Position numbers and translations under genes: made by a program. Under the pieces are notes generated by a model. The model searched no databases. It saw only the letters and a program-made list of their open reading frames with translations, and was not told where the DNA came from. Shown here piece by piece: positions 1 through 5,197 of a stretch of DNA of 7,290 nt. The stretch covers positions 1 to 7,290 of the forward strand of contig SOKR01000072.1 in NCBI GenBank assembly GCA_004375675.1, written 5' to 3'. The stretch is from Dehalococcoidia bacterium (GTDB lineage Bacteria; Chloroflexota; Dehalococcoidia; Dehalococcoidales; BS750m-G39). Position 1 is the stretch's first letter; the number at the start of each line of letters is the position of its first letter.

Positions 1-8
1 ACACTCCC

Positions 9-524
9 CTATTTCTGGGCGATAAAGCTTCCGCCGAGAGCGCAAAAAGGCAGGGTCAGCTCTACCAGCGTGGGGAGAGGAGCCACCGCCCGCGAAAGCA
101 CCAACTTAAATTTCTCCCGGTACTGGGCAACACGAGCGACCTCTTCCGCCCGCCCGACTATGATTTCGACATCGTCCAACCCCAGCTTCTGCGTAATGTG
201 ATGCAAAAAGGACACTTTCTTGGCCGTAGCCTCCAGCAAGACCAGCTTTATGTCAGAAAAAACAATCTTAAGCGGAATTCCGGGTATGCCCGCGCCCGTG
301 CCGACATCGATAACGCTATTACCCCTATCTGGCTGCCAAGCCAGAGCTATTGTGAGCGAATCGAGGAAGTGTTTTATCTGTACCTCTTCGTAATCGGTGA
401 TAGCGGTCAGGTTTATCTGCCGGTTCCAGTCCACCAGCTCGTGATAATAGACATCAAACTGCTCAAGCTGTTCCTGTGTAAGCTCCAGCCCCAACTTTCT
501 CGCACCAGCCTCAAGTGTTTCCAT
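9..524 (-). CDS. rsmG: 16S rRNA (guanine-527-N7) methyltransferase RsmG (GidB), ending early
   Basis: RsmG uses S-adenosylmethionine to methylate N7 of G527 (E. coli numbering) in 16S rRNA, in the cytoplasm. The 171-residue product begins at the ATG at 524-522 and shows the family layout: an N-terminal helical part with YYHELVDWNRQINLT (about 26-40) and KHFLDSL (51-57), then the SAM-binding loop DVGTGAGIPG (73-82), and LSRAVAPLPTL further on. The start matches where homologues begin. The oddity is the 3' end. TAG at 11-9 follows FIAQK directly, at the point where relatives have a Lys-Gly step followed by some 40 or more further residues (E. coli protein about 207, B. subtilis about 239). After the TAG the frame continues as Gly-Ser up to the window edge. 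The cause could be a nonsense change, a small indel or a sequencing error. The family identity is secure; whether the product is functional is not. Confidence 0.9.
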   Translation of the reverse strand: METLEAGARKLGLELTQEQLEQFDVYYHELVDWNRQINLTAITDYEEVQIKHFLDSLTIALAWQPDRGNSVIDVGTGAGIPGIPLKIVFSDIKLVLLEATAKKVSFLHHITQKLGLDDVEIIVGRAEEVARVAQYREKFKLVLSRAVAPLPTLVELTLPFCALGGSFIAQK

Positions 525-530
525 ACAAGA

Positions 531-539
531 ATTATACCA
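531..539 (-). promoter_or_regulatory. extended -10 promoter of rsmG, probably leaderless
   Basis: On the minus strand TGGTATAAT is a perfect TGn-TATAAT extended -10 box. Only six bases separate it from the rsmG ATG, so transcription starting the usual 7 bases after the box would begin at the A of the ATG. No -35 close to consensus is present at 16-18 bases, which is usual for extended -10 promoters, and no Shine-Dalgarno sequence can fit. Confidence 0.6.
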
Positions 540-574
540 TCAACACGGAGTTTAAGAGAGACTCTACGCAATAT

Positions 575-619
575 GTCATTGCGAGGAGTCCTTCGGCTGA
601 AGGACGACGAAGCAATCTC
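575..619. repeat. dispersed palindromic repeat (GTCATTGCGAGGAG...GAAGCAATCTC type)
   Basis: Inverted-repeat element with an inner perfect stem GTCCTTC (589-594 region, 588/589-594) to GAAGGAC (599-605) around a GGCT loop, and an outer stem ATTGC (578-582) to GCAAT (612-616) separated by a purine-rich internal loop. The flanks GTCATTGCGAGGAG and CGAAGCAATCTC match a widespread family of bacterial intergenic repeats that is often mis-annotated as tiny proteins. I recognise it from memory; only one copy lies in this window. Confidence 0.7.
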
Positions 620-676
620 CATCTACATACCCTATCCCCGCCCCCTTTTTTATCTATTCCCACCCGCCACCCTTTT

Positions 677-717
677 AAGGAAATCCCCCTTAATCCCCCT
701 TTTTTAAAGGGGGAAAC
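677..717. repeat. dispersed repeat with CCCCCTTT/AAAGGGGG hairpin
   Basis: Two tandem AATCCCCCT-like blocks (682-690 and 692-700) lead into a perfect 8-bp hairpin, CCCCCTTT (695-702), loop TTT, AAAGGGGG (706-713). This resembles a common intergenic repeat found in many bacterial lineages whose translation gives spurious 'PLNPPFLKG' peptides. It could also halt transcripts as a hairpin, but no U-tract follows on the plus strand. Confidence 0.65.
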
Positions 718-721
718 GGCG

Positions 722-738
722 TGGGGTTACGTACCCCA
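722..738. repeat. small palindrome, TGGGGT/ACCCCA
   Basis: Stem TGGGGT (722-727), loop TACGT, ACCCCA (733-738). The core GGGGTTAC followed by ACCCC recurs at 835-847, so the two may be decayed copies of one unit. Confidence 0.5.
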
Positions 739-748
739 GAAGGAATTC

Positions 749-768
749 TAGAGGGAGAATCCCCTCTA
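749..768. repeat. small palindrome, TAGAGGG/CCCTCTA
   Basis: Perfect 7-bp stem TAGAGGG (749-755) to CCCTCTA (762-768) with a six-base loop. It lies immediately before the G-run motif at 770-785. No gene or terminator function is evident. Confidence 0.5.
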
Positions 769-769
769 A

Positions 770-785
770 GGGTGGGTAGGGCGGG
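770..785 (+). other. canonical G-quadruplex motif
   Basis: GGGTGGGTAGGGCGGG contains four runs of three G separated by loops of 1, 2 and 1 bases, a pattern known to form very stable parallel quadruplexes. It lies about 100 bases upstream of the thiC promoter and about 245 bases upstream of the rsmG start, and is followed by more G-runs (813-816, 818-821, 835-838). Any role is unknown. Confidence 0.6.
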
Positions 786-833
786 TCAGAAAAACGTACG
801 CTAAATTAAGGTGGGGCGGGGAGAGAAATCTAT

Positions 834-848
834 AGGGGTTACACCCCT
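834..848. repeat. small palindrome, AGGGGT/ACCCCT
   Basis: Stem AGGGGT (834-839), loop TAC, ACCCCT (843-848). It resembles the palindrome at 722-738. Each is followed by GGGTGGG and a GAAAAAC stretch (770-776 with 789-795; 864-870 with 872-877), which suggests a degenerate duplicated unit. Confidence 0.45.
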
Positions 849-882
849 TTGGAGCGGGTTCAGGGTGGGAAGAAAAACCCCT

Positions 883-911
883 TTGCATTCCAGCCCCCTT
901 TATGCTATATT
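883..911 (+). promoter_or_regulatory. candidate promoter of the thiC operon
   Basis: TTGCAT (883-888) and TATATT (906-911) are separated by 17 bases. The -10 matches five of six consensus bases and the -35 three of six. The predicted start near 918 lies about 20 bases before the TPP aptamer, as expected for a riboswitch leader. A TATAGA at 917-922 is a weaker alternative -10. Confidence 0.5.
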
Positions 912-937
912 TCTTGTATAGAGATTAACATAATAAT

Positions 938-1026
938 TCCGCTAGGGGTGCTATAAAAGGCTGAGAGGCGGTTAGCGCCAACCCTTGGAACCTGATCTCG
1001 GTAATACGAGCGGAGGGAAGCAGCAA
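938..1026 (+). promoter_or_regulatory. TPP (thiamin pyrophosphate) riboswitch aptamer
   Basis: This RNA element binds TPP and controls thiamin genes. The conserved blocks appear in order: AGGGGTGC (944-951), CTGAGA (961-966), ACCC (981-984), GAACCTGATC (988/989-997), GGTAATACGAGCG (1000-1012) and GAGGGAA (1013-1019). P2 pairs GGGGT with ACCC; a side hairpin is GGCG-GTTAG-CGCC (967-979); P5 pairs CTCG (998-1001 region) with CGAG. P1 is short and imperfect (GCT 941-943 with AGC 1019-1021). It lies directly upstream of thiC, matching its role as a feedback sensor of the pathway product. Confidence 0.96.
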
Positions 1027-1033
1027 TGTAAAG

Positions 1034-1084
1034 AAGCCAAGGGTTTAGTTTAACCGCTTAAAAACCCTTGGTTTTATTGTTTTT
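1034..1084 (+). terminator. riboswitch-controlled intrinsic terminator
   Basis: CCAAGGGTTT (1037-1046) pairs perfectly with AAACCCTTGG (1062-1071), extended by a G-T and A-T pairs outward, with a 15-base loop. It is followed by a T-rich run (1072-1084) that ends at the thiC Shine-Dalgarno. The 5' strand CCAAGGGTT (1037-1045) is also perfectly complementary to AACCCTTGG at 980-988 inside the aptamer. The two pairings are mutually exclusive, so the aptamer state can decide whether the terminator forms. High TPP should favour termination. Confidence 0.85.
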
Positions 1085-1097
1085 GGAGGAGGCAGCT

Positions 1098-2393
1098 ATG
1101 ACACAACTGGAACTGGCCAGAGAAGGCAAGATTTCTCCGCAGATGACTCTGGTGGCGGAGGACGAGGGGGTGGAGGCAGAGTTCGTTCGGCGGGGGGTGG
1201 CTGAGGGTACAATCGTCATTCCGGCCAATATCAAGCACAAAAACCTCGTCCCCTGCGGTATCGGTCAGGGACTCAAGACCAAGGTCAACGCCAATATCGG
1301 CACTTCATCCGACTTCGGCGACATTGATACCGAACAGGAAAAGCTCAAGGTGGCTGCCGAAAGCGGCGCCGACACCGTTATGGACCTGTCCACCGGAGGC
1401 GACATATCGGCCATTCGGCGGGCTATCATTGCCGCCAGCACCCTGCCCATAGGCACGGTGCCCGTCTATCAGGCAGGCATCGAAGCCATCGCCCATCACA
1501 ACGCCATCGTCAAGATGACCGTTGAAGAGCTGTTCTCCGCCATCGAAGAGCACGCCCGCGACGGCGTTGACTTTATGACCGTCCACTGCGGCGTCACCCG
1601 TGCCGCCGTTGACCGCCTGCGCCAACAGGGCAGGGTGGCTGATGTCGTATCCAGAGGAGGTGCCTTTCTCATCGGCTGGATGCTCCACAACGACTGCGAA
1701 AACCCCCTCTACGAAAACTACGACCGCCTGCTGGAGATAGCCAAAGAATTCGATGTTACCCTCAGCCTGGGTGACGGCATGCGCCCCGGCTGCCTGGCTG
1801 ACGCCACCGACCAGGCTCAGATTGAAGAACTGCTGGCTATCGGCGAGCTGGTCAATCGAGCTCGCCAGGCCGGCGTCCAGGCGATGGTCGAGGGCCCCGG
1901 GCACCTGCCCTTAAACCATATCGAAGCCAACGTCAAGCTGGAAAAGGCTATCTGCAAGGGGGCGCCCTTCTATGTGCTCGGCCCCCTGGTAACTGATATC
2001 GCCGCCGGCTATGACCACATCACCGGGGCTATCGGCGGGGCTATTGCCGCCGCCGCTGGCGCCGACTTCCTGTGCTACGTAACCCCCGCCGAGCACCTCT
2101 CCCTACCCGACCCCGAGGATGTCAGGCAGGGCGTTATCGCCTCGCGCATCGCCGCCCACGCCGCCGATATCGTTAAAGGCGTCAAAGGCGCTGCCGAACA
2201 GGATAGAAAGATGGCAATCGCCCGCAAGAAGCTGGACTGGAAAGAGCAGGCACGGCTCTCTTTAGACCCCGCGCTGGCCCGCCAAGTTCACGGCAAGCAC
2301 GCTTCTAGCGGCTCGGCCTGCAGCATGTGCGGACAGTTCTGCGCCATGGAGCTGGTGGAAAAGTATTTGAATATCACGGCAATTAAGTGCTAG
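1098..2393 (+). CDS. thiC: phosphomethylpyrimidine synthase ThiC
   Basis: ThiC is a radical-SAM enzyme that rearranges aminoimidazole ribotide into HMP phosphate, the pyrimidine half of thiamin. The product is 431 residues, the short form lacking the extra N-terminal domain of the E. coli protein (about 630). Visible motifs are NIGTS (66-70), VMDLSTGG (94-101), GTVPVYQA (119-126), DFMTVHCGV (158-166), EGPGHLPLNHI (265-275) and YVTPAEHLSLP (327-337). His269 and His333 correspond to the known metal ligands. The C-terminal iron-sulfur motif is C408-SM-C411-GQF-C415, i.e. CX2CX3C rather than the CX2CX4C of E. coli-type ThiC. The start is ATG 1098: GGAGGAGG at 1085-1092 lies five bases upstream. 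A TTG at 1068 is in frame but falls inside the terminator. It is the first gene of the TPP-regulated operon, and thi4 follows after 21 bases. Confidence 0.97.
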   Translation: MTQLELAREGKISPQMTLVAEDEGVEAEFVRRGVAEGTIVIPANIKHKNLVPCGIGQGLKTKVNANIGTSSDFGDIDTEQEKLKVAAESGADTVMDLSTGGDISAIRRAIIAASTLPIGTVPVYQAGIEAIAHHNAIVKMTVEELFSAIEEHARDGVDFMTVHCGVTRAAVDRLRQQGRVADVVSRGGAFLIGWMLHNDCENPLYENYDRLLEIAKEFDVTLSLGDGMRPGCLADATDQAQIEELLAIGELVNRARQAGVQAMVEGPGHLPLNHIEANVKLEKAICKGAPFYVLGPLVTDIAAGYDHITGAIGGAIAAAAGADFLCYVTPAEHLSLPDPEDVRQGVIASRIAAHAADIVKGVKGAAEQDRKMAIARKKLDWKEQARLSLDPALARQVHGKHASSGSACSMCGQFCAMELVEKYLNITAIKC

Positions 2394-2414
2394 TGACAGA
2401 GAGGAGAATTTAAG

Positions 2415-3206
2415 ATGCCGCTATTTCACCCGACACGGGAAAAGGAGGTTACCAGAGCTATAGTCAGCAGCTTCCTCAAACAGTTTGAGGAATACGTCGA
2501 AAGCGATGTCATTATTGTCGGCGCCGGTCCCGCTGGACTGGTGGCCGCCCGCGACCTGGCTAAGGCCGGCCTTAAGGTCTTGATTATAGAGCGCAATAAC
2601 TACCTGGGCGGCGGCTTCTGGGTCGGCGGCTACTTTATGAATAAGTTTACCCTGCGAGCGCCCGCCCAGGAGTTCCTCGACGAACTAAAGGTGCCCTACG
2701 TTGCAGCAGGCGAAGGTCTCTATGTAGCCGATGCCCCCCACGCCTGCGCCAGCCTTATTGCCGCCGCCTGTGACGCCGGCGCCAGGATTTTCAGCCTGAC
2801 CTTTGTCGAAGACATCGTAGTCCGTGAAGATAAGCGAATAGCCGGAGTGGTGGTCAACTGGAGTCCGATAAACCACCTCCCCAGAGAAATCGCCGCCCTC
2901 GACCCCGTACCGCTGGAGGCAAAGGTGGTTATCGACGCCACCGGCCACGAAGCCGATGTAATCAGGAAACTGGTGCAGCGTGACATGCTCAAGGTGAAGG
3001 GGGAAGGCGCTCTCTGGATTGAAAAATCGGAAGAAGCCGTCGTCGAGCGCACCAGCGAGGTCTATCCCGGGCTGATTGTCGCCGGCATGGCGGTAGCCAG
3101 CGTTTTCGGGCTGCCCCGCATGGGCCCCACCTTCGGCGGCATGCTCTTCTCCGGCCGGCGGGCCGCCGAGGTCGCCCTGGAAATCATACAAAGGTCGGCT
3201 AAATGA
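2415..3206 (+). CDS. thi4: Thi4-family thiamin thiazole synthase (prokaryotic, non-Cys type)
   Basis: Thi4 proteins build the adenylated thiazole carboxylate of thiamin from NAD and glycine. Yeast and plant enzymes donate sulfur from their own Cys; archaeal-type enzymes use free sulfide. The 263 residues show a Rossmann dinucleotide fold starting at VIIVGAGPAGL (32-42), the acidic strand end E59-R, a GGGFWVGG loop (65-72), NW (148-149), TGHEADV (176-182) and the C-terminal GMAV...PRMGPTFGGMLFSG region (224-247). From NW to DP the spacing equals that of plant THI1, which places Ala161 where the sulfur-donating Cys sits. Asp163 is kept. The archaeal His is absent too, so sulfide dependence is likely but unproven. 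AGGAG (2402-2406) precedes the ATG by eight bases. The stop overlaps the next gene's start as ATGA. Pairing with thiC behind a TPP switch supports the thiazole role. Confidence 0.9.
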   Translation: MPLFHPTREKEVTRAIVSSFLKQFEEYVESDVIIVGAGPAGLVAARDLAKAGLKVLIIERNNYLGGGFWVGGYFMNKFTLRAPAQEFLDELKVPYVAAGEGLYVADAPHACASLIAAACDAGARIFSLTFVEDIVVREDKRIAGVVVNWSPINHLPREIAALDPVPLEAKVVIDATGHEADVIRKLVQRDMLKVKGEGALWIEKSEEAVVERTSEVYPGLIVAGMAVASVFGLPRMGPTFGGMLFSGRRAAEVALEIIQRSAK

Positions 3207-4000
3207 CTACTAGCCAAAATCCGAGCCTGGGAGAAGCCGCCATCAGCTTTCTGGCCACCCTTCCCCCCAAGGAAGGCGAGGACGGCCAGCAGGCGATATA
3301 CGGCTTCGTGCGCTGGTACGGCTGGGAACACCCCTTCTCCAAACTCACCCCCCGCGAGGTGGCTGATTATGCCGCCCAGCTATCATCTTTACACACCAGC
3401 TACCTGAAAAATCTGGAGACGGTGCGAGGCTTTTTGACCTATGCCCGCAAGCAAGGCTGGAACAAGGCCAACCTGGCGGCTCACCTCAAACCCAAGAAGG
3501 CGAAAGCCAGACTATCCTCCCCGACAAGGCAGACACCGTCTACATCTCTAACCAAACAAGGCTATGACGAGCTGAAGGCCGAGCTGGCCGAGCTCAAGAG
3601 TCGGCGGCCCAAGGTCATCGAAGATATGCGACGGGCGGCGGCGGACAAGGACTTCCGCGAAAACGCGCCCCTGGACGCCGCTAAAGAGGAGCGGGGGTAC
3701 CTGGAGGGGCGGATCATGGAACTGGAAGCAATCCTGAAATCGGCGACTATAATCGATGAAAAACAAAAGGCCGCTCCCAAGGTCAGCGTGGGTAACAGTA
3801 TCGTCCTGCGCGACGAAGCCTCCGGCGAGGAGCTGCGCTACACCATCGTCAGCCCCCGCGAGGTCGACCCCACCAGGGGCAAGATTTCCAGCAATTCCCC
3901 CATAGGCAAAGCCGTTATCGGGCGCACCCAGGGCGATATCGTGGAGATAACGGCGCCGGCAGGCAAGCTGCGATACCGGCTGTTACAGATTGAGCGCTAG
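3203..4000 (+). CDS. GreA/GreB-type transcription elongation factor with N-terminal recombinase-like SAM domain
   Basis: Residues about 115-265 form a complete Gre factor, the RNA polymerase secondary-channel protein that stimulates cleavage of backtracked transcripts. It starts at SLTKQGYDELKAELAELK, has a coiled-coil with the tip DKDFRENA (148-155), and ends with the FKBP-like domain containing ISSNSPIGKAVIG (228-240). Asp150 and Glu153 match the catalytic acidic residues Asp41 and Glu44 of E. coli GreA. Residues about 8-95 are extra. QQAIYGFVRWYGW, LTPREVADYAAQL and LETVRGFLTYARKQGW resemble the helical core-binding domain of tyrosine recombinases, but no recombinase catalytic domain is present. 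A basic Ser/Thr/Pro linker (96-114) joins the parts. The usual Gre length is about 158 residues, so this is a fusion. Its ATG overlaps the thi4 stop by four bases, implying coupled translation and TPP control. No thiamin role is known. Confidence 0.88.
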   Translation: MTTSQNPSLGEAAISFLATLPPKEGEDGQQAIYGFVRWYGWEHPFSKLTPREVADYAAQLSSLHTSYLKNLETVRGFLTYARKQGWNKANLAAHLKPKKAKARLSSPTRQTPSTSLTKQGYDELKAELAELKSRRPKVIEDMRRAAADKDFRENAPLDAAKEERGYLEGRIMELEAILKSATIIDEKQKAAPKVSVGNSIVLRDEASGEELRYTIVSPREVDPTRGKISSNSPIGKAVIGRTQGDIVEITAPAGKLRYRLLQIER

Positions 4001-4074
4001 ACGCCCGACAGCCCAAATCCGACTAATGGGTAGCTATAAATCGGTTAATGAGGTATATTTAGTCCGGAGGGAAG

Positions 4075-5184
4075 ATGGAAAGCCTGCCTAAGACGGGGCG
4101 GATTTTCGGGGTCAACATACGCCTGCACTACACCTGGGTGCTGGCTTTTGCCCTGATAACCGCCATCATGGTAACCCAGTTCCCCGAGGCGCTTCCCCTC
4201 TGGCAAAGGGTAGTCCTGGGATTAGTCACCTGCCTGCTTTTTCTCATAGCGGTAAGCATCCGCTCGTTTATCATCAGCTTCGTCGCTATCAGAAAAGGCA
4301 TTACTGTAAAACGTATCACCCTGTTCGTCTTCGGCGGGGGAGCCGAGATAAGCCAAGAGGCTACCCGCCCCATTTTTGAGTTGCTGATAGCGGTGACGGG
4401 GCTCTTGTCCACCCTGCTACTATGCGGCGTCTTTTACGGGATATACGCCATACTATTTAATACCGGCAGCGTAGTGGCTTATGTGCTCATCCAGTGGCTA
4501 TCATACATCTTCTTCATGCTCTTTTTATTCCACCTAATTCCCGGCTTTCCCCTGGACGGGGGCATAATCCTGCGGGCGCTACTCTGGAAAGTTAGCGGTG
4601 ATTACGACCGCGCCACCCGCATCACCAGCCTCATCGGCTGGACTATCGGCTTACTCACCATCGCCGGCGGAATTCTGCTGCTGATTGAGGAACAGCAATG
4701 GTTCAACGGACTGACGCTGGTGGGCGTAGGCTGGGTCCTGCAATCCGCCGCCGCCCGGAGCCGCCGTCGGGCGATACTGCGTGAAGCCCTGCAACCGGTC
4801 AAGACCGAGGATATAATGACCCGGGAATGCCCCCTCATCAGCACCCAGTCCACCGTCAGCCAGCTCATCCGCGATTATATCCTGGCCACCGGCCAGCGCT
4901 ATTGCCTCATCGTTGACGGCGATAAACTGGAGGGCGCAGTAACGGTAGAAAACGTAAAACGGGCGTCGAAAAAGCATCGCGGCTCTCACCTGGACAAAAT
5001 CATGACCCCCGTCAGCGAGCTTAAGCTCGCCCACCCCCAACAATCGGCGGCCAGCGTGCTCGGCCAAATGGACGAGCAGTGGGTTGACCACATGCCGGTC
5101 GTAGAAAACGATAAAGTAGTCGGTATCGTATCGCGGGAAAGCCTGATGCACCTGGCTCAGACTCGAAATGAGCTGGGGTTGTAA
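4075..5184 (+). CDS. site-2-protease-like (M50) membrane protein with two CBS domains, zinc site lost
   Basis: Family members are intramembrane metalloproteases. The N-terminus GRIFGVNIRLHYTWVLAFAL (9-27), the stretch ITVKRITLFVFGGGAEI (76-92) and FHLIPGFPLDGG (152-163) place it in the S2P/M50 group. Hydrophobic segments lie at about 19-36, 46-72, 100-127, 133-158 and 186-204. Two CBS domains follow, about 242-297 and 305-362, which in this family may sense nucleotides. Where active members have HELGH just before the ITVKRITLF block, this protein reads R63-S-F-I-I67, so both zinc His and the catalytic Glu are missing. Asp161 of the LDGG motif is kept, while the usual Asn of FNLIPGFPLDGG is His153. 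It is therefore probably a non-proteolytic relative. GGAGG (4066-4070) is four bases before the ATG. The 74-base gap upstream has no clear promoter or terminator, so read-through from the thi operon is possible. Confidence 0.88.
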   Translation: MESLPKTGRIFGVNIRLHYTWVLAFALITAIMVTQFPEALPLWQRVVLGLVTCLLFLIAVSIRSFIISFVAIRKGITVKRITLFVFGGGAEISQEATRPIFELLIAVTGLLSTLLLCGVFYGIYAILFNTGSVVAYVLIQWLSYIFFMLFLFHLIPGFPLDGGIILRALLWKVSGDYDRATRITSLIGWTIGLLTIAGGILLLIEEQQWFNGLTLVGVGWVLQSAAARSRRRAILREALQPVKTEDIMTRECPLISTQSTVSQLIRDYILATGQRYCLIVDGDKLEGAVTVENVKRASKKHRGSHLDKIMTPVSELKLAHPQQSAASVLGQMDEQWVDHMPVVENDKVVGIVSRESLMHLAQTRNELGL

Positions 5185-5197
5185 GCGGCGCCTCTAG

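Noticed and set aside
198..707. 169-residue plus-strand reading frame antisense to rsmG
   Set aside because: It is opposite a clear RsmG frame and runs on into repeat sequence; the product has no domain character.
515..751. 78-residue plus-strand frame
   Set aside because: It is translated from the two intergenic repeats (575-619 and 677-717), a known source of false small proteins.
525..930. CRISPR array or integrated element in the long intergenic region
   Set aside because: The palindromes differ in sequence and spacing, with no regular repeat-spacer pattern and no mobility gene.
1305..1904. 199-residue minus-strand frame
   Set aside because: Shadow of thiC, whose plus-strand frame has all family motifs.
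4054..4059. TATATT as a -10 box for the S2P-like gene
   Set aside because: No -35-like hexamer at 16-18 bases upstream, no TGn, and it would leave a leader of only a few bases ahead of the Shine-Dalgarno.
5185..5197. GGCGCC between the convergent genes as a terminator
   Set aside because: A six-base palindrome with no loop or T-run; not a credible terminator.
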